A DNA stretch of 25,320 nt from Candidatus Stahliibacteriota bacterium (GTDB lineage Bacteria > Hydrothermota > Tepidihabitantia > B3-TA06), in NCBI GenBank assembly GCA_030592225.1, contig JAUVJT010000007.1:1-25320 (forward strand), read 5' to 3'. The translations under genes and the position numbers were made by a program. The notes below the pieces were generated by a model. That model saw nothing but the letters and a program-made list of their open reading frames with translations, had not been told where the DNA came from and searched no databases. Positions within the stretch are counted from its first letter, which is position 1, and every line of letters starts with the position of its first letter. Positions 8,281 to 14,668 of this stretch are shown here, piece after piece.

Positions 8281-9618
8281 ATGAAATGCAACCAAGGAGG
8301 GGCCATCTCGGGTCTCATTTTACTGCTGGCAGTGTTGCTGCCTGCTCAATCCGAAGCACAACCTGCAAAACTCAGCCTGGATGAAGTGCTCAGGTATGCT
8401 ATACAGCACAGTCTGGCAACCGATCAAGCGAGCATACAGCGTGCGCAAGGCGCTCAATCAATCGCCGAAGGAGTAGGTATGCTGCTTCCCCGGCTGAGCT
8501 TGTCCACCTCAACCGGAACTTCAGCACTGGATAGTCTCAGTGGTCCGGGGGGAGCATCCCTGAGCGACCTTGGAGAAACATGGGTAACCAGGTTTACGCT
8601 CTCCCAGCCCGTGGTTGACGCCACCACCATCTTCGGCCTGGTCGGAGGATTTCAGCAAAACGGCGTTTCCCGGGCCCAGTCCCGGCAGACCATGGCTGCC
8701 CTCATTCTGGACGTCCAGAACGCATACTACAATCTGGCCGCCTCCCGGGCGCTGGTGTCCAGCGCCCAGCGTCAGCACGAACGCGCTGCGGAGAACGCCA
8801 AGATAGTTGCCAGGCGCTACCAGTTGGGAGGGGCAAGCAAGGCGGATAAGTTAAGGGCCGAGGCAGGGTTTCTTTCAGCCGAGGCCGAGGTGCTTTCCTC
8901 CCAGGTTTCTCTGGAAGCGAACCAGCGTATTTTGTGTGATCTGGCAGGTATGGAGAACTGGCAACTTATCGGAGTTGACGAGTTGCCCGATGCCCGAGAT
9001 CCCGGTTCCCTGCCAACTACCGTGATATCTTCGGCATTGCTTGAGCGTAACCCTGATCTCGACGTTCTCCACAAACAGGTGCGTTCTTCCGATCTTGCCT
9101 ACTGGGGCGCGTGGGGTGCGCTTCTGCCCTCCCTCTCCTTTACCGCCGGCAAGAGTTTTTCCCAGGATGAGATACTTCCCTCCTTCTCCGAGTTTACCGA
9201 CGCTGCCCCCACCTACGGATTGTCGGTATCTTTTCCCATAGTCGATCTCAAGGGCAGGCTGCTGGGTATTTCCAGGGCCCGGCTTAACCGCAAGTCCTCA
9301 CGACTCAATCTGGCGCAGCAAGAGCTTGCTTTTCGTCAGCGCCTGGCCATGCTTCTGGCGACCCAGTCCTCGTCCTATGCGGGATGGGAGTTTGCATCGA
9401 AGAATATTGAAGTCTCAAGCGAGGTCTACCGGCTTACCTCCCGCAGTTACGAGCTGGGGGCTTCTTCACTGGCCGATTTGCTTGCCGTTCAGGCGGAGCT
9501 GGTTCAGGCCGAGCGCGCACAGGTTCAGGCCAAGGCAAAATACTGGTCGGCCCGGGCGGAATTGAATTATTTTCTAGGAAACAGTATTTCCCATGATGCC
9601 TCAGTGGAGGATAGATGA
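8281..9618 (+). CDS. TolC-like outer-membrane efflux protein
   Basis: Outer-membrane channel of a tripartite exporter, 445 residues. After a signal peptide (to about residue 28) come two OEP repeats, each opening with a helical stretch: LSLDEVLRYAIQHS near residue 34, and LNLAQQELAFRQRLAMLL in the second half. The family duplication is clear and the length is normal. The start is uncertain: ATG 8281 has no Shine-Dalgarno upstream, whereas AAGGAGG lies inside the coding sequence (8294-8300), 4 nt before an in-frame ATC (8305). I keep ATG 8281 because it supplies the basic residue (Lys2) that the signal peptide would otherwise lack. The stop overlaps the next start as ATGA, so it is translationally coupled to the adaptor gene. 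Confidence 0.88.
   Translation: MKCNQGGAISGLILLLAVLLPAQSEAQPAKLSLDEVLRYAIQHSLATDQASIQRAQGAQSIAEGVGMLLPRLSLSTSTGTSALDSLSGPGGASLSDLGETWVTRFTLSQPVVDATTIFGLVGGFQQNGVSRAQSRQTMAALILDVQNAYYNLAASRALVSSAQRQHERAAENAKIVARRYQLGGASKADKLRAEAGFLSAEAEVLSSQVSLEANQRILCDLAGMENWQLIGVDELPDARDPGSLPTTVISSALLERNPDLDVLHKQVRSSDLAYWGAWGALLPSLSFTAGKSFSQDEILPSFSEFTDAAPTYGLSVSFPIVDLKGRLLGISRARLNRKSSRLNLAQQELAFRQRLAMLLATQSSSYAGWEFASKNIEVSSEVYRLTSRSYELGASSLADLLAVQAELVQAERAQVQAKAKYWSARAELNYFLGNSISHDASVEDR
8294..8300 (+). promoter_or_regulatory. Shine-Dalgarno motif inside the 5' end of the TolC-like gene
   Basis: AAGGAGG falls at codons 5-7 of the annotated frame. The only nearby in-frame codons at ribosome-binding distance are ATC (8305) and TCG (8308), so it either marks a rare AUC start or is a leftover. 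It makes the start of this gene unsettled. Confidence 0.35.
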
Positions 9619-10799
9619 ATAAGAAACGCCGTAAAAGAATCTGGATATGGGTAGGGATTGGTGCAGGAACCTTGCTGGTGCTGTTAATCGTGTGCAGCGT
9701 GGCTAAAGGCAATTCCAGGATACCCGAGGTTCAGGTTACCAAACTTGAACCCACCTCCATAACCTCGACCGTGTCAGCCGAGGGCGAGCTTCGCGCCGCC
9801 AACCAGGTGGATATCTCCGCCCAGATAGTGGCCGAAGTCGAGCGCATATACGTGGAGGAAGGTGATTACGTTCGCAAAGGTCAGCTATTGTGCGCCCTTG
9901 ACGACGACGAACTTCTGTCCAGGCGCAACCTCAACCGGTCCCAGTACGAAAAGGCTAAATCTGAATTCGACCGGGCCAAGGTGATGTATGAAGAGAAGTT
10001 GATATCCGACGCCGAGTACCAGAGCTACAAGACCGCTTGCGACGTTGCCCTGTCCAATCTCCAGCAGTCTGCAGAAGGTCTCGAAGATACCCGCATCTAC
10101 TCCCCCATCTCAGGTCGAGTAATCAGGGTAGAGGTCGAGGAGGGCGAAACGGTCATGATGGGAACCATGAACAACGCAGGCACCGTTCTCTTCACTATTG
10201 CCGATCTCTCTGCCATGCAGGCCGAACTGGAGGTGGACGAGACCGAGGTTGTGGGGATAAAGGTCGGACAGGAAGCCGAAGTGGTTCTTGACGCGCTGCC
10301 CGACACCTCGTTTGCCGCCGTGGTGCGCTCCGTAGGCTACATGGCTTCTACCGACGCTGCCTCAGTCTCAACCGGTGTAACCGACTTCGAGGTTGTACTC
10401 GACCTTGCCGACGTTGATCCAGAGCAGCGCCCCGGCATGAGCGTGTCGGCGGAGATCAGCACCGCATTTTGCGAGAACGTGCTTACCTGCCCGCTGCAGG
10501 CGATAGGCGCCGAGGTCCGCGACGGAAAGAACGTTGAAACGGTGTTCGTACTGGATGGAAACGTCGCCCGGCTGAAGGTGATAAAGACCGGCATATCCGA
10601 CGGCTTTGACGCCGAGATCACCGAGGGATTAAGCGAAGACGACGTAGTAATAACCGGGCCGTACACTACCCTCAGAGCTCTTGCCGACGGCGATCCGGTT
10701 GATGCCCCGAAAGGAGATTTACAATGGCGGGAAGACGAAAATCGAGGCCAGAGAAAACCGCGCCTGATTTCCCTCCGAAGACCCCGGCGATCCGGTTAA
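9615..10799 (+). CDS. MacA/HlyD-family periplasmic adaptor of an ABC exporter
   Basis: Membrane-fusion protein of 394 residues that would link the MacB-type ABC transporter to the TolC-like channel. GGAGG lies at 9606-9610 before ATG 9615, which overlaps the upstream stop. Residues about 9-31 are an N-terminal membrane anchor after a run of basic residues (NKKRRKR). A biotinyl-lipoyl half-domain follows (QVDISAQIVAEVERIYVEEGDYVRKGQLL, in two parts around 64-92), then a short alpha-hairpin (about 98-155), the second lipoyl half (TRIYSPISGRVI), and the beta-barrel and membrane-proximal domains. The last ~25 residues are basic, do not look like the family, and are encoded in the 76 nt that overlap the ATPase gene. 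Substrate unknown (macrolide, lipoprotein or peptide exporters share this layout). Confidence 0.87.
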   Translation: MNKKRRKRIWIWVGIGAGTLLVLLIVCSVAKGNSRIPEVQVTKLEPTSITSTVSAEGELRAANQVDISAQIVAEVERIYVEEGDYVRKGQLLCALDDDELLSRRNLNRSQYEKAKSEFDRAKVMYEEKLISDAEYQSYKTACDVALSNLQQSAEGLEDTRIYSPISGRVIRVEVEEGETVMMGTMNNAGTVLFTIADLSAMQAELEVDETEVVGIKVGQEAEVVLDALPDTSFAAVVRSVGYMASTDAASVSTGVTDFEVVLDLADVDPEQRPGMSVSAEISTAFCENVLTCPLQAIGAEVRDGKNVETVFVLDGNVARLKVIKTGISDGFDAEITEGLSEDDVVITGPYTTLRALADGDPVDAPKGDLQWREDENRGQRKPRLISLRRPRRSG

Positions 10800-11446
10800 A
10801 CGGGGTCAGCAAGATATATGGAAGCAGCCGTGTTAAAGTAAAGGCGCTTTCAGATATCGACCTCCAGATACATGAAGGTGAGTACGTGGCCATCATGGGG
10901 CCGTCCGGTTCCGGCAAGTCGACGCTGATGCACATTCTGGGTTGTCTGGATACACCCACCTCCGGCTCCTATCTCCTGGATGATGAAGAGGTCTCGGTCT
11001 ATGACGAGGATCGCCTTGCCGAGGTGCGAAGCCGCAAGCTGGGTTTCGTGTTCCAGCAGTTCAACCTGCTTCCCCGGCTTACCGCGGCTCAGAACGTGGA
11101 ACTTCCCCTGCTTTATTCCAGGGTATCTGTAGATGAACGCGAGGAGATTGTCTCCACCATGCTGGCTAAAGTAGGTCTTGCCGATCGCGCTCACCACCGC
11201 TCCAACGAGCTTTCCGGGGGCGAGACACAGCGGGTGGCTATCGCCCGCGCTCTGGCCAACGATCCCGCACTTATCCTTGCCGACGAGCCGACCGGCAACC
11301 TGGATTCGGCAACCGAGGATGAACTCATGGAGCTTATGGATGGACTCAACGAACAGGGACGCACTCTGGTTATTGTGACCCATGACGACAGTGTTGCAAA
11401 ACACGCCAAGCGCATCATCAATCTCAAGGACGGGAGGCTGGTATGA
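10724..11446 (+). CDS. MacB/LolD-type ABC transporter ATPase
   Basis: Cytoplasmic ATPase subunit, 240 residues. Start ATG 10724 has AAAGGAGAT just upstream (from 10710), inside the end of the adaptor gene. All nucleotide-binding motifs are present: Walker A GPSGSGKST (59-67), Q-loop FQQFNLLP (near 110-117), signature LSGGE (163-167), Walker B LILADEPT (183-190), D-loop NLDS and switch His220 (VTHD). The sequence after the Walker A (LMHILGCLDTPTSG) is characteristic of the LolD/MacB-type family. ATPase and permease are separate genes here, unlike the fused MacB of E. coli. The first ~22 residues are a basic extension before the conserved domain. The stop overlaps the permease start as ATGA. 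With its neighbours it forms a complete TolC-MacA-MacB type exporter. Confidence 0.92.
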   Translation: MAGRRKSRPEKTAPDFPPKTPAIRLNGVSKIYGSSRVKVKALSDIDLQIHEGEYVAIMGPSGSGKSTLMHILGCLDTPTSGSYLLDDEEVSVYDEDRLAEVRSRKLGFVFQQFNLLPRLTAAQNVELPLLYSRVSVDEREEIVSTMLAKVGLADRAHHRSNELSGGETQRVAIARALANDPALILADEPTGNLDSATEDELMELMDGLNEQGRTLVIVTHDDSVAKHAKRIINLKDGRLV

Positions 11447-12693
11447 GTTTCTTTGCCCTACTCGGACTCTCCATATTATCCCTGCGCCACCATAAATCAC
11501 GCTCATTCCTCACTGCGTTGGGTATTGTAATCGGGGTAACGACCGTCATCGCCATCCTTTCGCTGCTTCAAGGTCTCAACAACACTATTGACGAGCAGTT
11601 CGCTTCACTTGGAACCAACACCATCTACGTGCAGAAGATGGAGCTTAATTTCGGCTCAGGGCCAGGCCAGTTTGACTTTGAGGAGATTGCAAAACGCCCT
11701 GATCTGACCATCGAGGATGCCGAGGCCATTGCCGAGCTTCCCACGATCGCCGAAGCGGTTACTACCATGAGCAGAGAGGTGGGAGCCCTTACCCATAAAG
11801 GCAACGAGGCCGAGAAGTGCAGCCTCAAAGGATCGGGTGAAGGAGGCGAGGCAACTGCCAGTTTGATCGTCGAACGGGGGCGATTCATCAACGTCAACGA
11901 CCAGAAGCGCCGCCGCATGGTATGCGTTATCGGCTCCTACATTTCAATCAACCTGTTCCCGGATGAAGACCCCCTGGGACAGATGCTTGAGGTGGACGGT
12001 CATAAATACCAGGTGGTTGGGGTGCTTGCAGAAAAGGGGGCCATGTTCGGCCGGTCCCAGGACAACGTGGCGTTCATCCCCATCAACACCTATCAAAAGT
12101 TTTACAGCACTCCCGAGGGGCGCGCCTCCATATTCGGCGGGTCATCCATTGAGGTCTTGCCTGCCGAGGGCGTATCTGTTGACGAAGCCCTTCTGCAAGT
12201 CGAAGAGCTGATGCGCCTGCGGCACGGCCTGCACTACTACGAAGACAATGATTTCGGGCTGAATACCCAGTCCTCCATGTTTTCCTCGCTCAACCAGATT
12301 ACCACCATCGCCTGGATAGTGATGGTGGGTATCGCCGCCAACTCCCTGCTGGTAGGCGGTATCGGCATCATGAACATCATGCTGGTCTCTGTTGCCGAGC
12401 GCACCCGGGAGATAGGCATTCGCAAGGCGGTGGGCGCGCGTACCCGGGACATACTGATGCAGTTTCTGCTGGAGGCGGTGGTTCTGTCCCTCGTTGGCGG
12501 AGCAATCGGCATCCTGGCTGGATTGGGTATAGCAGGACTTGTATCGCTGCTTACCGACCTGCAGGCCACCGCCATGTGGTGGACTATTGCCATCGGATTT
12601 GTATTTTCTGCAATCGTCGGGGTATTCTTCGGCATCTACCCGGCCCAGAAGGCATCAAAGCTTAACCCCATCGACGCCATCCGCTACGAGTGA
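11443..12693 (+). CDS. MacB-type ABC transporter permease (FtsX-like)
   Basis: Inner-membrane permease of 416 residues. GGGAGG (11433-11438) precedes ATG 11443, which overlaps the ATPase stop. Topology is that of the type VII ABC superfamily: TM1 at about 21-43, a large periplasmic MacB_PCD domain (about 45-285), then three TM helices (about 287-315, 341-370, 380-400). The signature cytoplasmic coupling segment ERTREIGIRKAVGARTRDI (319-337) is present, and the C-terminus has the usual LNPIDAIRYE. These transporters use ATP to drive periplasmic conformational changes that push substrate through the TolC-like channel. Last gene of the efflux operon. An extended -10 motif sits exactly on its stop codon (see the promoter at 12671). 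Confidence 0.92.
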   Translation: MSFFALLGLSILSLRHHKSRSFLTALGIVIGVTTVIAILSLLQGLNNTIDEQFASLGTNTIYVQKMELNFGSGPGQFDFEEIAKRPDLTIEDAEAIAELPTIAEAVTTMSREVGALTHKGNEAEKCSLKGSGEGGEATASLIVERGRFINVNDQKRRRMVCVIGSYISINLFPDEDPLGQMLEVDGHKYQVVGVLAEKGAMFGRSQDNVAFIPINTYQKFYSTPEGRASIFGGSSIEVLPAEGVSVDEALLQVEELMRLRHGLHYYEDNDFGLNTQSSMFSSLNQITTIAWIVMVGIAANSLLVGGIGIMNIMLVSVAERTREIGIRKAVGARTRDILMQFLLEAVVLSLVGGAIGILAGLGIAGLVSLLTDLQATAMWWTIAIGFVFSAIVGVFFGIYPAQKASKLNPIDAIRYE

Positions 12694-12699
12694 TATAAT
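12671..12699 (+). promoter_or_regulatory. Possible extended -10 promoter over the end of the permease gene
   Basis: TCGACG (12671-12676), 17-nt spacer, TATAAT (12694-12699), preceded by TG in the TGnTATAAT form. A transcript would begin near 12707 and run through a 190-bp intergenic stretch toward the 3' end of the opposite-strand gene. The -35 matches at only four of six positions. Confidence 0.35.
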
Positions 12700-12858
12700 A
12701 CTCGTCTATGGCGAAAAGATCGCAGGGATATTGGACTTGATTATCCTAATGAAGAGAAAGCTAACGGGGCGCGGGTCGGCAATCATGTGCCTTTTGAAAA
12801 CGTTTTGAGAAAATTCTTAACGATTCTTTCTATGGAAAGTTACATCAAGAGTTCCTGC

Positions 12859-12877
12859 AAGGCGACGTAGTCGCTTT
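12859..12877 (+). terminator. Weak hairpin after the efflux operon
   Basis: Stem AAGGCGAC/GTCGCTTT (8 bp with one G-T pair), loop GTA, followed only by GTGGGG. It lies 166 nt after the permease stop and just before the 3' end of the convergent gene. It could end the operon or the predicted short transcript, but lacks a real T-run. Confidence 0.3.
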
Positions 12878-12885
12878 GTGGGGTA

Positions 12886-13875
12886 TCAGAACGCGATGCG
12901 GGGTTTCTTTCTTTTCTTTGCACCGGGAGCCTTGGGAGCGGGTTTCTTTTCCTGTTGAGGCTGGGAGGATGGTTGAGGGGAGGGCTGAGGTACTGGGGCA
13001 GGTTGTGGCGTTGATTGAGGTTCCGGTTGAGCCGCCGGTTTCCGCTCAGGTGCGGGTTGCAGGGCCGGTTGGGATTGCGTCGCAGGTTGAGGAGTCGGTT
13101 GTATCACGGGTTGTGTTGCGGGTGTTACGGGATGGCCGCTTGCCGTCTTCAATCGTAGTTCGTTGAGTTCTATTATCTGGCCTTCAAGTTCGTGTATGCG
13201 CCGCTCAAGCGCCGAAATCTTTGAGCCTATGGCGGGTGAGGCCTTCAACTCCTCCCAGGTCTGCTGCTCGAGTTTACCCTCCATCTCCTTAAGTTCGTCC
13301 AGCTTGGTTCTTACCCGGTCGCGGTCCTCGCGCAGTTCGGCAATCTCGCGCTCCAGGTGGGTTTTTTCCTTGATGGCCATCTCCATGGCCGAGTGTTCCT
13401 TGCGCAGGTAATCGAGCCGTTTGTTGATGTCCTGTTCCTCTCGTTCCAGGCTGCGCAAACGAGCTTCGGTCATGGCCAGTTCGCGCTTGCGCCTTTCTAC
13501 CTTGTCTTTGGAGACGTAGTCGGGATCGCCAGGTCCTATCATCCCCTCAGGAATTCTGGTATGCCGCCGCGCCTCGTGTTCAACCATGCTGCCGTGTCCG
13601 TCCCTGGGTTCTTTTTTGCCGGCGTCCTTCTTGGTGCGATCTATCTTTTCCCAGACTGTTGTCGAACCTGACGGGGTTTTCTTGGGTTCTTGGCTGGCCG
13701 TTTTTGGTGAGGGCTTGGAATCTTTAGAACCGTCGGAGATGCCGAATTTACGTTCCAGTTCACGCAATTTGGCACGTTCCTCATCCGTAAGCTCGGGCTT
13801 GGGCTGAGTTTTTTTCTCATGCTGAGGAGCAGCCTTTTTTTCTTCCCGCTTAGATTTAGGTATAAATTTCGGCAT
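12886..13875 (-). CDS. Coiled-coil protein with Pro/Gln-rich basic tail, function unknown
   Basis: Protein of 329 residues with no signal peptide and no membrane segment, so probably cytoplasmic. Three zones can be seen: a highly charged, Lys-rich N-terminal third with a short LTDEERAKLRELERKFGI helix (about 30-47); a long heptad-like coiled coil (about 120-240; LEREIAELREDRDRVRTKLDEL); and a low-complexity tail of PQP/PAPQP repeats ending in a basic AKKRKKPRIAF. I do not recognise a family. Architecture like this is common in scaffold or nucleic-acid-bound filament proteins, but that is analogy only. No Shine-Dalgarno precedes ATG 13875; a good promoter places the transcript start at or next to the ATG (see 13882-13909), suggesting a leaderless message. 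Divergent from the gene at 13997. Confidence 0.75.
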   Translation of the reverse strand: MPKFIPKSKREEKKAAPQHEKKTQPKPELTDEERAKLRELERKFGISDGSKDSKPSPKTASQEPKKTPSGSTTVWEKIDRTKKDAGKKEPRDGHGSMVEHEARRHTRIPEGMIGPGDPDYVSKDKVERRKRELAMTEARLRSLEREEQDINKRLDYLRKEHSAMEMAIKEKTHLEREIAELREDRDRVRTKLDELKEMEGKLEQQTWEELKASPAIGSKISALERRIHELEGQIIELNELRLKTASGHPVTPATQPVIQPTPQPATQSQPALQPAPERKPAAQPEPQSTPQPAPVPQPSPQPSSQPQQEKKPAPKAPGAKKRKKPRIAF

Positions 13876-13881
13876 ACTAAA

Positions 13882-13909
13882 AGAATAGCGAGAATTTCGG
13901 GTTAGTCAA
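13882..13909 (-). promoter_or_regulatory. Promoter of the coiled-coil gene, predicted leaderless
   Basis: On the minus strand TTGACT (13904-13909), 16-nt spacer, TATTCT (13882-13887), then 6 nt to the ATG at 13875. The expected transcription start coincides with the start codon, in agreement with the lack of a ribosome binding site. Confidence 0.6.
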
Positions 13910-13946
13910 GTGGTGTGCCCAAGGAACGATCCAGGGATCAGGGGGC

Positions 13947-13974
13947 TTGACATAAGCGCAAAATTATTTATAAT
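13947..13974 (+). promoter_or_regulatory. Perfect consensus promoter of the gasdermin-like gene
   Basis: TTGACA (13947-13952), 16-nt spacer, TATAAT (13969-13974). Both hexamers match the sigma-70 consensus exactly. The expected start is near 13981, giving a leader of about 16 nt that contains AAGGAG (13985-13990). Confidence 0.75.
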
Positions 13975-13978
13975 TTTG
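13959..13978. repeat. Palindrome over the -10 box, possible operator
   Basis: CAAAATTA (13959-13966) and TAATTTTG (13971-13978) are perfect inverted 8-bp arms around TTTA, and the -10 hexamer lies within it. A repressor bound here would block the promoter. An AT-rich coincidence is possible. Confidence 0.4.
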
Positions 13979-13996
13979 TCAACCAAGGAGAAGCAT

Positions 13997-14611
13997 ATGC
14001 CAACAGACTATCGTCGGTTTCTCAAACAAAACAACATCATAGCCCTGCCTGCAGCAGGAGCGGATTATCACCCCGGCTCGGTATTGAAACAAAGAAGACG
14101 AAGATGCAAGTATACTCAATGGGGTAGGATAGATATGTTGCTGAACAATGACAAGGAATGGCCATGCAAGCTGGTAGAGGCAAATATAGTGGAGTCCGAC
14201 ATCAAACGTCGCTTGAGCCTGCAGGGACGGGCAAGCGTGAAGGAGTTCGGACTCGGCATCGGCGCAGGATTACGCAACGCAACTTCAGTCACGTATGAAA
14301 TAACCGGACTCAAGAATAGAGTTTTCACAAACCCCAATGTTCTCATCAGGCACAGCGATGAAATAGAAGGTTACATCCGCAATAACAGAAAAAAAGGTTA
14401 CCGCTATTTCGTTCTTGAACGTTTGTGGTACGCGGTTGAGTTCATCGTTAAGTTTGAAGGAATGACCAAAGCCGAGTTGAAAGCGGTCCTCGATAAACAC
14501 GTAAACGTAACGGGTGACGCAAAGTTTAAGTTGAACACCAAAGGAAACATAGTAGTAACCGCCGGCAAACCAACCGTCCCCTTTGGGTTCACCACCTGGT
14601 TGAGACTGTAA
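13997..14611 (+). CDS. Orphan protein with gasdermin-like features (tentative)
   Basis: A 204-residue protein. Start ATG 13997 is fixed by AAGGAG (13985-13990) 6 nt upstream and by the promoter; an open frame reaches upstream to 13910 but the promoter lies inside it. No signal peptide or evident membrane helix. The order of segments resembles the N-terminal domain of bacterial gasdermins: FLKQNNIIALP then PGSVL (8-30), a GRID-LL stretch (43-49), LGIGAGLRNATSVTYEITG (86-104), a YRYFVLERLWYAVEFIVKFEG strand pair, and a close with PTVPFGF (193-199) where the family has PLVFGF-like sequence. This is from memory of the family and is weak. Unlike known bacterial gasdermins there is no inhibitory C-terminal peptide, no N-terminal Cys for palmitoylation and no adjacent protease. 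GC is about 48% (14041-14580), below its neighbours, suggesting transfer. The reading frame itself is well supported. Confidence 0.7.
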   Translation: MPTDYRRFLKQNNIIALPAAGADYHPGSVLKQRRRRCKYTQWGRIDMLLNNDKEWPCKLVEANIVESDIKRRLSLQGRASVKEFGLGIGAGLRNATSVTYEITGLKNRVFTNPNVLIRHSDEIEGYIRNNRKKGYRYFVLERLWYAVEFIVKFEGMTKAELKAVLDKHVNVTGDAKFKLNTKGNIVVTAGKPTVPFGFTTWLRL

Positions 14612-14635
14612 GGATACCCTTACATCTACACCACC

Positions 14636-14663
14636 TTGCATCCCCCTTTGTTTTCTGTAAACT
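14636..14663 (+). promoter_or_regulatory. Possible promoter of the beta-CASP nuclease gene, predicted leaderless
   Basis: TTGCAT (14636-14641), 16-nt spacer, TAAACT (14658-14663), then 5 nt to ATG 14669. The -35 is weak, but the gene has no clear Shine-Dalgarno and the spacing repeats that of other promoters here. Confidence 0.4.
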
Positions 14664-14668
14664 AGGCA

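Noticed and set aside
12694..12870. A 59-codon open stretch in frame after the permease stop
   Set aside because: It has no start codon near its beginning, no ribosome site, and such a length is common by chance over six frames.
12950..13130. GGTTG-rich repetitive DNA that could look like a repeat array
   Set aside because: It is the coding sequence of the Pro/Gln tail; unit lengths are irregular and there are no spacers, so it is not a CRISPR or tandem array.
14607..14624. Hairpin TGTAAGG/CCTTACA over the stop of the gasdermin-like gene
   Set aside because: Only 7 bp with a small loop and no T-run; not enough to call a terminator.
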